A DNA stretch of 64,000 bases from Haloterrigena salina JCM 13891 (GTDB lineage: Archaea; Halobacteriota; Halobacteria; Halobacteriales; Natrialbaceae), in contig NZ_AOIS01000057.1 in the NCBI RefSeq assembly GCF_000337495.1, positions 22,664 to 86,663 of the forward strand. The letters are read 5' to 3'. The position numbers and the translations under genes are program-made. This document shows, piece by piece, positions 19,350 through 28,385 of this stretch (position 1 is the stretch's first letter; the number at the start of each line of letters is the position of its first letter). Under the pieces are notes generated by a model. That model ran no database searches. It was not told where the DNA came from and worked only from the letters and a program-made list of their open reading frames with translations.

Positions 19350-19924
19350 TCGTGCCCGAGCGAACAGTAGAACACGCGTCCGTCACCGTACTCTTTCACC
19401 CACGAGACCGGCATGTCCTCGATTTCGGGATGGTCCATCCTCGCGAGCACCGTGAGGTCGTCGTCGCACTCGAGGACGTACGGCTCGTCCCAGACGCGGA
19501 AGTCCTCGAGGTCGGCCGAGACGGGGTGGTGGCTGTAGACGACGTTCACGTCGAACGCCCCCTGCGCCGGATGGGTGAGGAAGTGGCCGCCGATCAGCTC
19601 CCGGAGTTCGGGCGCGGGTTCGTCCCGATTCTCCCCGTCGACAGTCGTCAGGTCCGACGCGGAGTGAACGCCCGCGTAACCGTTGCCCGCGTCCACGAAC
19701 GACAGGAGGCCCTCGCGCTGCGCGTCGGTGAGCGTGCTGTCGGTCGTGTAATCGACGAGGACGTCGTAGCCGTCGAGATCGGTCAACGCGTCCCGGTCGG
19801 TCGTCAGCTCGGCCTCGATGCCGGCCGGGGCGAGCGCGTCCTCGAGCAGCGGTCCCATTCGTTCGAATCGGTGAAACGGGAACCGGTTCCCGCCCACGAT
19901 CAGCGCTCGTTTGTCGGTTTGCAT
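19211..19924 (-). CDS. ThuA-like protein with a frameshifted C terminus
   Basis: A 237-residue ThuA-family protein (MQTDKRALIVGGNRFPFHRFE; GYAGVHSASD; GGHFLTHPAQG; VFYCSLGHDRPAI). It is closer to the ThuA group with a VHSASD motif than to the ThuA at 10965. The natural end is ADSSAGE and a stop at 19195-19197. Because of the 70-base tandem duplication, translation through the first copy reaches SSAG and then enters the second copy out of frame, adding about 19 residues (DHRRRDAGAPAKRR and so on) before a stop at 19211. The core fold should be intact, so function may survive. It diverges from the Gfo/Idh gene, suggesting a shared promoter region. Confidence 0.82.
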   Translation of the reverse strand: MQTDKRALIVGGNRFPFHRFERMGPLLEDALAPAGIEAELTTDRDALTDLDGYDVLVDYTTDSTLTDAQREGLLSFVDAGNGYAGVHSASDLTTVDGENRDEPAPELRELIGGHFLTHPAQGAFDVNVVYSHHPVSADLEDFRVWDEPYVLECDDDLTVLARMDHPEIEDMPVSWVKEYGDGRVFYCSLGHDRPAITADGTRALLRNGVRWAADSSAGDHRRRDAGAPAKRRALGGR

Positions 19925-20087
19925 ACCTTCGGAGAACAGTCCAGCGCACTTATTTCTACTTCCTCGAGGGACGATTCAATTCGGATGCGACCGGTCACCC
20001 CGATACCCGAGCGCGCCGTTTTCCGGCCGCCGATGCAGAGCGGTCTCGACCGAATTCTTTTTCCATAACATTACCGAGACGGAACGT

Positions 20088-21188
20088 ATGGATCCAGTTC
20101 GAACGGGCGTTCTCGGTTGCGGCACGATCAGCGACGCATACTTTGAGGCGGACGACCGCTTCGATGGGTTCGACATCGTCGCCTGCGCCGATCTCGACGC
20201 GGAGCGAGCGCGGGAGACGGCCGACGAGTACGGCCTGCGAGCGTCCGATCCCGACGAGCTACTCGCTGCCGACGACGTCGAACTGATCGTCAATCTGACG
20301 CCGCCGTCGGTTCACCGCGAGACGTGTCGCGACGCCTTACGGGCGGGCAAGCACGTCTACGTCGAGAAGCCACTGGCCGCCAGCTTCGGAGACGCCGAAG
20401 CGATTCTCGAGACGGCGGCGGCGGAGGGGGTACTGGTCGGATCGGCTCCGGACACCGTGCTGGGCGCGGGGTTACAGACCGCCCGCTCTGTCATCGACGA
20501 CGGGCGAATCGGCCGACCGGTGGGCGCAACGGCCGTCTGGACGTCGGGCGGACACGAGAGCTGGCATCCGTCGCCCGACCTCTACTACCGGCGCGGCGGC
20601 GGTCCGCTCTTCGACATGGGTCCCTACTACGTGACCGCGCTCGTCTCCCTGCTCGGCCCCGCCAGTCGGGTCACCGGATCGACCGCCCGCACGTTCGAAC
20701 GGCGGACGATTACGAGCGACCCCCGCCACGGAGAGACCATCGACGTCGAGGTCCCGACCCACGAGTCCGGCGTTATCGATTTCGCCGACGGGGCGGTCGC
20801 GAACGTCCTGACGAGCTTCGACGCGCCCGGTCGATCGACCTTCGGCTCCCCCGCGTTCGAAATCTACGGGACCGAGGGGACGCTCCAGCTCCCGGATCCG
20901 AACCGATTCGAGGGACCCGTTCGGATTCGCTCGGCGGACGAGACGACGACGGACATTGAGCCGACCCACGAGTACACCGCCGGCCGGGGGGCCGGCGTCG
21001 CGGATCTCGCGGCCGCCGTCCGGGGCGACTGGTGCCACCGAACGAGCGGCGCCCTCGCCGAGCACGTCCTCGAGATCCTCGACGGGATACGCGCCGCCTC
21101 GGACGACGGCGCCCACGTCTCCCTCGAGACGAGCGTCGAGCGTCCCGACCCGCTGCCGCCGACGTTCCCGGAGTCGATCGGGAACTGA
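20088..21188 (+). CDS. Gfo/Idh/MocA-family oxidoreductase
   Basis: A 366-residue NAD(P)-dependent sugar oxidoreductase. The Rossmann motif GVLGCGTIS is at residues 7-15 and the family lysine is in EKPLA near residue 94 (VYVEKPLA). The C-terminal half forms the usual beta-sheet domain with GGGPLFDMGPYY. The start is the ATG at 20088; a longer frame upstream begins inside the divergent ThuA-like gene. Substrates in this family range over pyranoses, inositols and sugar acids. In haloarchaea a xylose dehydrogenase belongs here, so an aldose dehydrogenase for a pectin side-chain sugar is a fair inference. ThuA and Gfo/Idh genes often travel together in sugar-conversion loci. Confidence 0.85.
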   Translation: MDPVRTGVLGCGTISDAYFEADDRFDGFDIVACADLDAERARETADEYGLRASDPDELLAADDVELIVNLTPPSVHRETCRDALRAGKHVYVEKPLAASFGDAEAILETAAAEGVLVGSAPDTVLGAGLQTARSVIDDGRIGRPVGATAVWTSGGHESWHPSPDLYYRRGGGPLFDMGPYYVTALVSLLGPASRVTGSTARTFERRTITSDPRHGETIDVEVPTHESGVIDFADGAVANVLTSFDAPGRSTFGSPAFEIYGTEGTLQLPDPNRFEGPVRIRSADETTTDIEPTHEYTAGRGAGVADLAAAVRGDWCHRTSGALAEHVLEILDGIRAASDDGAHVSLETSVERPDPLPPTFPESIGN

Positions 21189-21250
21189 CCGATCGCGGCC
21201 ACCGGGTCGGTCAACTCGTGACGGGGCGGAGTTGTCTCGAACCGAACACC

Positions 21251-21306
21251 GTTTTCGAAAACTGGATAGCCGCGCGGAGGGTAAGCAACAGAAAATGTAT
21301 ATAGTA
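21251..21306 (+). promoter_or_regulatory. Palindrome plus TATA-like element before the LLM gene
   Basis: GTTTTCGAAAAC at 21251-21262 is a perfect 12-base palindrome. A TATA-like TGTATATAGT follows at 21297-21306, about 28 bases before the ATG at 21334. The palindrome lies about 35 bases upstream of the TATA element, a plausible activator position. Confidence 0.4.
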
Positions 21307-21333
21307 GCTAACCGCACTGTGTTCTTGTAACGC

Positions 21334-22320
21334 ATGAAATTCGGGATTTTCCCCATCGAAGGCGGAAGTCGATGGACGGGCGTCGTCGAGCAGTGCCAGG
21401 TGGCCGAAGAGGTCGGGTTCGAGACCTGCTGGGTCAACGATCACCAGGCCACGGAGGGCGACAACTACTGGCCCGCGCCGCTGACGCGCCTGACCAGCAT
21501 CGCGGAGGGAACCGAGGACCTCGAGCTCGTGACGAGCGTGCTGATCCTGCCGTTGTACAAGCCGGTCGAGGTCGCCCAGCGCGCGGCGATGCTCGATAAC
21601 ATCTCCGACGGCCGGCTGACCCTGGGCGTCGGGCTCGGTTACGTCGAGGAGGAGTTCGAAGCGTTCGACGTCCCGATGGACGAGCGCGCGGGTCGGATGA
21701 TCGAGGGCGTCCAGTTCATCAAGGAGTTCTTCGAGTCCGACGGCCCCATCTCATACGACTGCCCGTTCTTCTCAGTCGAAGACTGGCAGCCGCTCCCCGA
21801 CACGGTCCAACAGCCCCGACCCGAAGTCTGGATCGGCGGCTGGGGCGACAAGCAGATCGGCCGCTCCGTGAAGTTCTCCGACGCGTGGGTGCCCGGCGTC
21901 GTCGCCGACCTCGCCACCGTCGAGGACCGGAAGGAACTCCAGAAAGAACGCGTCGCGGAGGCCGACCAGGACTGGGAGGGGATGTCCCACCCGCTGATGC
22001 GCGAGGCCGTCATCGCCGAGACCGAAGAGGAGGTCATGGAGCGCAAGGAGTACCTCCACACGACCTACCTCGACGAGTACGGCGGCGAGTTCTCCCACCC
22101 GCTGATGAACGCCGACAGCGTCGAGGACTTCGAGGAACTCGCCGACGACCGCTTCATCTACGGCACGCCCGAGCAGATCGTCGAGCAGATCGAAGCCATT
22201 CAGGAGCGGTTCCCCCTGAACGAACTCACTCTGCGCTTCCACCACTCCGGCATGCCCAAGGACCTCGTCGAGGACCAGATCCGCCTGTTCGGTGAGGAGG
22301 TCATCCCCGAGTTCAATTAG
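21334..22320 (+). CDS. Luciferase-like (LLM class) flavin-dependent oxidoreductase
   Basis: A 328-residue TIM-barrel protein of the bacterial luciferase-like family. Family markers are MKFGIFP at the N terminus, WVNDHQ, LVTSVLILPLYKPVEVAQRAAMLD in overlapping pieces, GRLTLGVGLGY near residue 100, and PEVWIGGWG near 165. These proteins bind FMN or the archaeal cofactor F420 and carry out hydride transfers or monooxygenation. Haloarchaea make F420, so either cofactor is possible. It is downstream of the Gfo/Idh gene on the same strand but 145 bases away with its own TATA-like element. I cannot assign the substrate; a role in sugar-derivative oxidation is suggested only by location. Confidence 0.82.
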   Translation: MKFGIFPIEGGSRWTGVVEQCQVAEEVGFETCWVNDHQATEGDNYWPAPLTRLTSIAEGTEDLELVTSVLILPLYKPVEVAQRAAMLDNISDGRLTLGVGLGYVEEEFEAFDVPMDERAGRMIEGVQFIKEFFESDGPISYDCPFFSVEDWQPLPDTVQQPRPEVWIGGWGDKQIGRSVKFSDAWVPGVVADLATVEDRKELQKERVAEADQDWEGMSHPLMREAVIAETEEEVMERKEYLHTTYLDEYGGEFSHPLMNADSVEDFEELADDRFIYGTPEQIVEQIEAIQERFPLNELTLRFHHSGMPKDLVEDQIRLFGEEVIPEFN

Positions 22321-22494
22321 GCGGCTCCGTCGACCGGCTCCTCCCGAACCGTCCCGTATCGTCGCCGTCCGTCGCGGGCGGCGTCCGCACCGAATCCTTC
22401 GTCCCGCGAGTCCCGCGAACGGCTCTAGCTGCCCCATCAGGGCGTGATTCCCCGCTCGTCGTGGTGCGACGGGACAGGTCAGTCAGTACCAATG

Positions 22495-22505
22495 CTTATA
22501 TATTT
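22495..22505 (+). promoter_or_regulatory. TATA-like element of the acetylesterase gene
   Basis: CTTATATATTT sits 23-33 bases upstream of the ATG at 22528, the spacing expected for a leaderless haloarchaeal transcript. Confidence 0.6.
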
Positions 22506-22527
22506 CAACCCGATTACCACTAGCTGA

Positions 22528-23220
22528 ATGTCGTCCGAGCAGCTCACCGTCCACCTGATCGGGGATTCCACCATAGCCGAGAAAGAGGCCAGCGCTCGCC
22601 CCGAAACGGGCTGGGGAATGCCGTTCGCCGACCGCTTCGATGACTCGGTGACGGTGGAAAACCACGCCCGCAACGGGCGCAGCACCCGTACCTTCCTCGA
22701 GGAGGGCCGTTGGGAGCCGGCCGTTCGCGACCTGACCGAGACCCACTACGTGTTCGTCCAGTTCGGCCACAACGACGAGGTCCCCTCGAAAGAACAGTAC
22801 ACGACCGAAGCGGAGTTCACCGCCAACCTCGAGACGTTCGTCGACGAGACGCGCGAGTGCGGGGCGTCGCCGGTGTTGCTCACGCCCATCGCGCGCCGTC
22901 ACTTCGACGAATCGGGGATCCCGAAAGACACGCATCAGACCTATTCGGAGCTAACCCGGGAGGTCGCTCGCGATCGGGACGTGCCGCTCATCGACGCGGA
23001 CGAACGGAGTCGGTCGCTCCTGCGCGAGCTGGGTCCGGAGGCGTCGAAATCCCTCTACCTTCACCTGTCGCCGGGCGAACACTCCAACTATCCCGACGGC
23101 GCGACCGACGACACGCACTTCAGCGAGTACGGGGCTCGACGGATGGCCGAACTGGTCCTCGACGGGATCGAAGAACTGAACCTCGAGCTGGCGTCCCGCG
23201 TCGTCCCGGCCGATCGGTGA
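22528..23220 (+). CDS. Rhamnogalacturonan acetylesterase-like SGNH hydrolase
   Basis: A 230-residue SGNH esterase. Block I is IGDSTIA near residue 11 with the nucleophilic Ser, block II NHARNGRST near 47, block III FGHNDE near 78, and block V DDTHFSEYGA near 195 with the Asp and His. This combination is typical of CE12 rhamnogalacturonan acetylesterases, which remove acetyl groups from rhamnogalacturonan I or pectin. No signal peptide is seen, so it should act inside the cell on imported oligosaccharides. That is unlike the exported methylesterase and lyases. It is followed tail to tail by an SDR gene. Confidence 0.82.
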   Translation: MSSEQLTVHLIGDSTIAEKEASARPETGWGMPFADRFDDSVTVENHARNGRSTRTFLEEGRWEPAVRDLTETHYVFVQFGHNDEVPSKEQYTTEAEFTANLETFVDETRECGASPVLLTPIARRHFDESGIPKDTHQTYSELTREVARDRDVPLIDADERSRSLLRELGPEASKSLYLHLSPGEHSNYPDGATDDTHFSEYGARRMAELVLDGIEELNLELASRVVPADR

Positions 23221-23296
23221 GCGGTCCGCGCCGAGCGCTCGAGTCGTGCGTTTCTCCGCCGCCTTCCAGCCTCGAGAGCGCAACTCTACGCGAGAG

Positions 23297-24061
23297 CTAC
23301 TCATCGGGACCCCAGGCGTCGGCCATCCAGCCGCCGTCGGCGCGGAGGACCTCCCCGGTGATGTAGTGGTCGCCGCCGGCGAGGAAGCGAACGCAGTTCG
23401 CGACCTCCTCCATCGTTCCGAACCGGCCGAGGGGCGCCCGCCGGTGGACGTCCTCGTCGGTGTAGCCGGCCGCGTCCTGGGTCTGTTCGGTGATGTCCGT
23501 GCGGATGAACCCCGGCGCGAGCGCGTTCACCTGGATGTCGTGGTCCGCCAGCTCGGTCGCGAAGACCCTGGTCAGGTTGTCCACGCCGGCCTTCGAGGCG
23601 CAGTAGGGGGCCCGCTGTGCGAACCCCTGCTGGCCGATCATGCTGCTGATGTTGACGATCTGTCCGCCAGTCTCCTGTTCGACCATCCGCTGGCCCGCGG
23701 CTTGCATTCCGAAGAAGACGCCGGTCAGGTTCACTTCGATCACGTGCCGCCAGTCGTCGGGATTCATCTCGAGGGCGGGAGCGATCACCGTGTTCCCGGC
23801 GTTGTTCACCATGACGTCGAGCGAGCCGAACGCGTCGACGGCGCCGTCGACGAGGGCCTGCACCTCGTCGCGGTCGCTGACGTCCGCTTCGATCCCGACG
23901 GCGGTCCCGCCGTCGGCGACGATCTCCTCGGCGACGGCCTCGGCGCGGGCGCCGTCTCGGGAGTTCACGACGACGTTCGCGCCCTCCGACGCGAAGCGCT
24001 CCGCGAGTGCCTTGCCGATCCCCTTGCTCGAGCCGGTGACGATGACGGTGCTGTCGTCCAT
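23297..24061 (-). CDS. Short-chain dehydrogenase/reductase
   Basis: A 254-residue classical SDR. TGSSKGIGKAL near residue 10 is the cofactor loop, NNAGN near 88 the structural motif, and S-x(n)-YCASK (about 138-157) holds the catalytic Ser, Tyr and Lys. The C-terminal ITGEVLRADGGWM is the usual substrate-loop end. Members act on 3-oxoacyl groups, glucose, or sugar acids such as 2-keto-3-deoxygluconate; the sequence alone does not say which. In this locus a uronate or deoxy-keto-acid reductase or dehydrogenase is plausible. The start is the ATG at 24061. It shares a 204-base divergent upstream region with the first substrate-binding protein gene. Confidence 0.85.
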   Translation of the reverse strand: MDDSTVIVTGSSKGIGKALAERFASEGANVVVNSRDGARAEAVAEEIVADGGTAVGIEADVSDRDEVQALVDGAVDAFGSLDVMVNNAGNTVIAPALEMNPDDWRHVIEVNLTGVFFGMQAAGQRMVEQETGGQIVNISSMIGQQGFAQRAPYCASKAGVDNLTRVFATELADHDIQVNALAPGFIRTDITEQTQDAAGYTDEDVHRRAPLGRFGTMEEVANCVRFLAGGDHYITGEVLRADGGWMADAWGPDE

Positions 24062-24265
24062 ACGATATCGTACTCGTCTCGGAACGTCGGTAAAACGTTT
24101 GTCACACCTTCGCGATCCGACGGGCTCTCGATCGTCGTCCCGGACCGATCCGCTTCGGTAGTGACGCCGCGACAGCGTCCGCGTTGGCGAGTCGCCGCGA
24201 GGCTATTCGCGTCGCGATCGCCTCCGCCACTAAATTATAAATAGAGCTTCGTGTAACTGCTGCTC

Positions 24266-26080
24266 GTGGTGCAAGATAACGATTCACAAGACAGTGGACC
24301 CTGTCGACGAGACGTCCTCAAATACGGCGCCGCGGGCGGCACAGCGCTCGCCGCCGGCTGCCTCGGCGGGAGCAGTAGCACGGATCGGTTCCGCGTCTTC
24401 GACCCGGAGACGAGCGGGACGCTCCCGTCCCAGCGTCACTGCAACCCCTACAACCCGACCCAGCGCGGGACGTGGCATCCGGGGGCGCTCATCCACGACC
24501 GCCCCGTGATATACAGTCCGGCGGAGGACGAGGTCTACCCCCTGATCGCGACCGACTGGGAGATGGCCGACGACACCACGCTGGAGTTCACGTTCAGCGA
24601 CGAGTGGACCTGGCACAACGGCGATCAGCTCGTCGCCGACGACTGGGTCATGCAACTGCAGATGGCGCTTGCAATGCTGGAGTTCCAGGCCGAGGATGGC
24701 GAGCGACCGCACCAGTTCCTCGAGTCCGTCGAGGCGCCCGACGAGTACACAGCGCGGGTTAGCCTCCACGATCCGCTCTCGGAGACGGTCGCGGTCCAGA
24801 ACGCCACCGCCGCCATCTTCGGCGACGAGGCTCGCGGGATCTTCACCAAACACGACGACGACCAGTGGAGCGAGTGGCACAGCCAGCTCATGGAGGCCGA
24901 CGACTCCGAAATGGAGACCCTCGTCGGCGAACTCACGTCGGAGTCGTATCCGATGGTCGAAGACGTAGTGGGGAACGGTCCGTTCCAGGTCGCCGACATC
25001 GGGGACAACGTCATGGTCTTCGAGAAGTACGAGGACCACCCGAACGCCGACAACATCAACTTCAGCGAGTTCTCGATCCACCTCTACGAGAACGACATCC
25101 CCACCCAGCCGTACGTCAACGGCGAGGTCGACGGCGCACACAACGAGTTCCCCGTGAAGGACGACGTCAAGAGCCAACTCCCCGACGGGCACACGCTCGT
25201 CAGGGAAAACCTGTCGACCAACAAGTTGCTTACCTTCAACTGCGGGCACGACGTCTCCTACGACACGCCCTTCTCGAACGCGAACGTGCGCAAGGCGGTC
25301 TGTCACGTCTTCGATCGTCAGCAGGTCGTCTCGGTCCTCGAGGGCGTCAATCAGGTGTTCGACTGGCCGCCGTGTCGCGTCCCGGGAACCACGCTAGAGG
25401 ACGGTTCCCACGACGCCGCGGAGTGGATTCAGGACTTCACCAAGTACGGCCAGAACGACACCGAACGCGCCGCCGAACTCCTCGAGGAGGAGGGCTACAC
25501 GCTCGAGGACGGCGAGTGGTATACGCCCGACGGCGAACGCTTCGAGATCGACATCATGAACGGCTCCAAGCAGAAGCACATCGGCGTTCTCAAGGACAAT
25601 CTGAACGAGTTCGGCATCGCGACGAACCAGGAGCAGGTCGACGACGCGACGTTCGACGAACGTCGCCACGCCGGCGAGTACGACATGATGCCCGATACGT
25701 CGTCCGCCAACGGCGTCCGGGCGATGTGGGCGCTGGATCTGGTGCCAGGCTGGCTCCAGTCGATCACGCACTTCGATCCCGAAGCGGAAATCCCGATGCC
25801 CGTCGGCGACCCCGACGGCTCGGAGGGGACGAAGACGATCAACGTCGAGGAGCACATTCGGGAGTGGCAGATCACCGACGACGACCAGTACCACAGGGAA
25901 CTGCTGTGGTGGTGGAACCAGACGGTTCCGCAGATGGAGGCGATGTTCCAGCCCGATGCCGGCGCCTACAACGGCGACAACTGGACGATCGACGGCCCGG
26001 ACGGCATCGTCCACGGCGTCGACGACGCGCTCTACCTCGTCACCAAGACGGACGAGGCGACGATGGAGTACACGGGCTGA
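24266..26080 (+). CDS. ABC substrate-binding lipoprotein, family 5 (copy 1 of 3)
   Basis: A 604-residue solute-binding protein of the peptide/nickel/oligosaccharide type. The start is GTG at 24266 (or the adjacent GTG at 24269). The N terminus CRRDVLKYGAAGG ends in a lipobox AAGCLGG, so it is a Tat-exported lipoprotein on the outer face of the membrane. The family fold shows WTWHNGDQL (about 110) and ANVRKAVCHVFDRQQV (about 340). It is the first of three tandem copies of identical length, upstream of one permease pair and one ATPase. Related systems import oligopeptides or oligosaccharides; pectin or arabinan oligomers fit the locus. TATA-like AAATTATAAATA lies at 24232-24243. Confidence 0.9.
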   Translation: MVQDNDSQDSGPCRRDVLKYGAAGGTALAAGCLGGSSSTDRFRVFDPETSGTLPSQRHCNPYNPTQRGTWHPGALIHDRPVIYSPAEDEVYPLIATDWEMADDTTLEFTFSDEWTWHNGDQLVADDWVMQLQMALAMLEFQAEDGERPHQFLESVEAPDEYTARVSLHDPLSETVAVQNATAAIFGDEARGIFTKHDDDQWSEWHSQLMEADDSEMETLVGELTSESYPMVEDVVGNGPFQVADIGDNVMVFEKYEDHPNADNINFSEFSIHLYENDIPTQPYVNGEVDGAHNEFPVKDDVKSQLPDGHTLVRENLSTNKLLTFNCGHDVSYDTPFSNANVRKAVCHVFDRQQVVSVLEGVNQVFDWPPCRVPGTTLEDGSHDAAEWIQDFTKYGQNDTERAAELLEEEGYTLEDGEWYTPDGERFEIDIMNGSKQKHIGVLKDNLNEFGIATNQEQVDDATFDERRHAGEYDMMPDTSSANGVRAMWALDLVPGWLQSITHFDPEAEIPMPVGDPDGSEGTKTINVEEHIREWQITDDDQYHRELLWWWNQTVPQMEAMFQPDAGAYNGDNWTIDGPDGIVHGVDDALYLVTKTDEATMEYTG

Positions 26081-26328
26081 CTTCGGCGTTCGCCGACTCG
26101 AGTGACATCCCGCCGGACCGACACAGTCGGTATATCGGTCGCAGTTTCGAGTCGACACACCCCTCCGATTCGAACCCGCTCGACTCCGCGCACGCCAGCA
26201 GTTCGGTCCTCTCTTCGGACGAGTACGGGTACTACCGGATAGTATCGGACGACCGGCTGCTGAACCGGCCATCTATCACTGAAAATAATCATTGAATATA
26301 TGTGTCCTGACTGCTATGGCTATCGAGT

Positions 26329-28143
26329 ATGCTGGAAGGTAACAGCTGGTGGAGTAGCGATCAGAATCGACGAGACGTGCTCAAGTACAGCGCTGCGGGT
26401 GGAACGGCCCTCGTTGCCGGCTGTCTCGGCGGGAGCAGTAGCACGGATCGGTTCCGCGTCTTCGACCCGCAGTCGAGCGGGACGCTGCCGTCGGAGCGTC
26501 ACTGCAACCCCTTCAACCCGTCCCAACGCGGGACGTGGCATCCGGGGGCGCTCATCTTCGACCGCCCCGCTATCCACAGTCCGGCGAAAGACGAGGTCTA
26601 TCCCCTCGTTGCAACCGACTGGGAGATGGCCGACGACACCACGCTGGAGTTCACGTTCAGCGAGGATTGGACTTGGCACAACGGCGATCAACTCATCGCC
26701 GACGACTGGGTCATGCAACTACAGATGGCGCTTGCAATCCTCGAGTACCAGGCCGAGGACGGGGAGCGACCGCACCAGTTCATCGAGTCCGCCGAGGCGC
26801 CCGACGAGCGGACGGCGCGGATCGACCTTCACGACCCGCTCTCGGGGACGGTCGCGGTTCAGAACGCTATCGCCGATTTCGTCGGCGACGAGAGCCGCGG
26901 CATCTTCACCAAACACGACGACGACCAGTGGAGCGAATGGCACCAGCGGCTCCAGGAGGCCGACGACTCCGAGATGGAGACCCTCCTCGAGGAACTCACG
27001 TCGGAGTCGTACCCCCTGCTCGAGGACGCGGTCGGGAACGGCCCGTTCCAGGTCGCCGATATCGGTGACAACGTCATGGTCTTCGAGAAGTACGAGGACC
27101 ATCCGAACGCCGACAACATCAACTTCAGCGAGTACTCGATGCACCTCTACGAGAACAACAACCCGACCCAGCCGTACGCCAACGACGAGGTCGACGCCGC
27201 ACACACGCAGTTCCCCGTCGAGGACGACGTCAAGAGCCAACTCCCCGAGGGACACACGCTCATCAAGGAGAGCTTCTCGACGAACAAGCTGTTCTCGTTC
27301 AACTGCGGTCACGACGTTTCTTACGACACGCCCCTCTCGAGTGCGAACGTACGCAAAGCGGTCTGTCACGTCTTCGATCGCGACCAGGTCAAACAGGTCC
27401 TCGAGGGCGTCAATCGGATGTTCGACTGGCCGTCGTGTCGCGTCCCCGGCAACGTGTTGGACAGCGGTTCTCACGAGGCCGCGGAGTGGATCCAGGACTT
27501 CACCGAGTACGGCCAGAACGACACCGAACGCGCCGCCGAACTCCTCGAACAGGAGGGATTCGAGCGCGACGGCGGCGAGTGGTACACGCCGGACGGTGAC
27601 CGGTTCGAGATCGACGTCCTGGGGGGAACCAAACGGAAGGAGTTCGGCGTTCTCAAGGACAATCTAAACGAGTTCGGCATCGCGACGAACCAGGAGGAGG
27701 TCGACGACGCGACGCTCTCCGAGCGCCGGCAGAACGGCGAGTTCGACATCGTGCCCGACGGCTCCTCGGCCAACGGCGTCCGGGCGATGTGGGCGCTGGA
27801 TCTGGTGCCGGGCTGGCTCCAGCAGATCACGCACTTCGATCCCGAAGCGGAGATTCCGATGCCCGTCGGCGACCCCGAGGGCTCGAGCGGGACGAAGACG
27901 ATCAACGTCGAGGAGCACATCCGGGAGTGGCAGATCACCGACGACGATCAGTACCACAAGGAGCTGATGTGGTGGTGGAACCAGACGGTTCCGCAGATGG
28001 AAACGATGTATCAACCCGACGCCGGCGCCTACAACGCCGACAACTGGGAACTCGACGCGCCCGACGACATCATCGACGGGACCGAGGACGCGCTGTACCT
28101 CATCCCGAAGATGAACGAGGCGACGATGGAGTACACGGGCTGA
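26329..28143 (+). CDS. ABC substrate-binding lipoprotein, family 5 (copy 2 of 3)
   Basis: A 604-residue paralogue of the protein at 24266, alignable without gaps over nearly all its length, starting at ATG 26329 (MLEGNSWWSSDQNRRDVLKY). The twin arginines and lipobox VAGCLGG are intact. Differences are scattered (for example IDFVGDESRGIF against AAIFGDEARGIF, and FDWPSCRVPGN against FDWPPCRVPGT), as expected for paralogues drifting in ligand preference, not recent copies. A TATA-like GAATATATGTG at 26294-26304 gives it its own leaderless promoter, so it may be expressed separately from copy 1. Upstream 26081-26328 holds no other gene. Confidence 0.9.
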   Translation: MLEGNSWWSSDQNRRDVLKYSAAGGTALVAGCLGGSSSTDRFRVFDPQSSGTLPSERHCNPFNPSQRGTWHPGALIFDRPAIHSPAKDEVYPLVATDWEMADDTTLEFTFSEDWTWHNGDQLIADDWVMQLQMALAILEYQAEDGERPHQFIESAEAPDERTARIDLHDPLSGTVAVQNAIADFVGDESRGIFTKHDDDQWSEWHQRLQEADDSEMETLLEELTSESYPLLEDAVGNGPFQVADIGDNVMVFEKYEDHPNADNINFSEYSMHLYENNNPTQPYANDEVDAAHTQFPVEDDVKSQLPEGHTLIKESFSTNKLFSFNCGHDVSYDTPLSSANVRKAVCHVFDRDQVKQVLEGVNRMFDWPSCRVPGNVLDSGSHEAAEWIQDFTEYGQNDTERAAELLEQEGFERDGGEWYTPDGDRFEIDVLGGTKRKEFGVLKDNLNEFGIATNQEEVDDATLSERRQNGEFDIVPDGSSANGVRAMWALDLVPGWLQQITHFDPEAEIPMPVGDPEGSSGTKTINVEEHIREWQITDDDQYHKELMWWWNQTVPQMETMYQPDAGAYNADNWELDAPDDIIDGTEDALYLIPKMNEATMEYTG

Positions 28144-28337
28144 TCGGGGTCCGTCGCCCGAACCTTCGTCGCCCCATCATGATCGACGGCTCGGTTTCAG
28201 GGGTGACTCCGTCCCCGTCGTCGCGAATTCGTTCGAAGGACGCCGGACGGCAGGTCGGCCCCGGTTCCGAACGTGTCCGGATCGCTGACGGACCGCAGCG
28301 ATCGAGCGCGTGATAAACTGGCTCGTCAGCCGCTGGA

Positions 28338-28363
28338 AACCATCTAATGGTTAATTATATATA
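28338..28363 (+). promoter_or_regulatory. Inverted repeat abutting a TATA element
   Basis: AACCAT-CTA-ATGGTT (28338-28352) is a perfect inverted repeat with 6-base arms. It runs directly into TAATTATATATAT at about 28352-28363, 23-34 bases before the ATG at 28386. In archaea this position covers the BRE, where a bound protein could block or recruit the basal factors. Confidence 0.45.
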
Positions 28364-28385
28364 TCGCCTTCTATGACTAGGGAGT

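Noticed and set aside
19195-19386. A separate small gene at the end of the ThuA-like gene
   Set aside because: It is the original end of ThuA exposed in its own frame by the 70-base duplication, not an independent gene.
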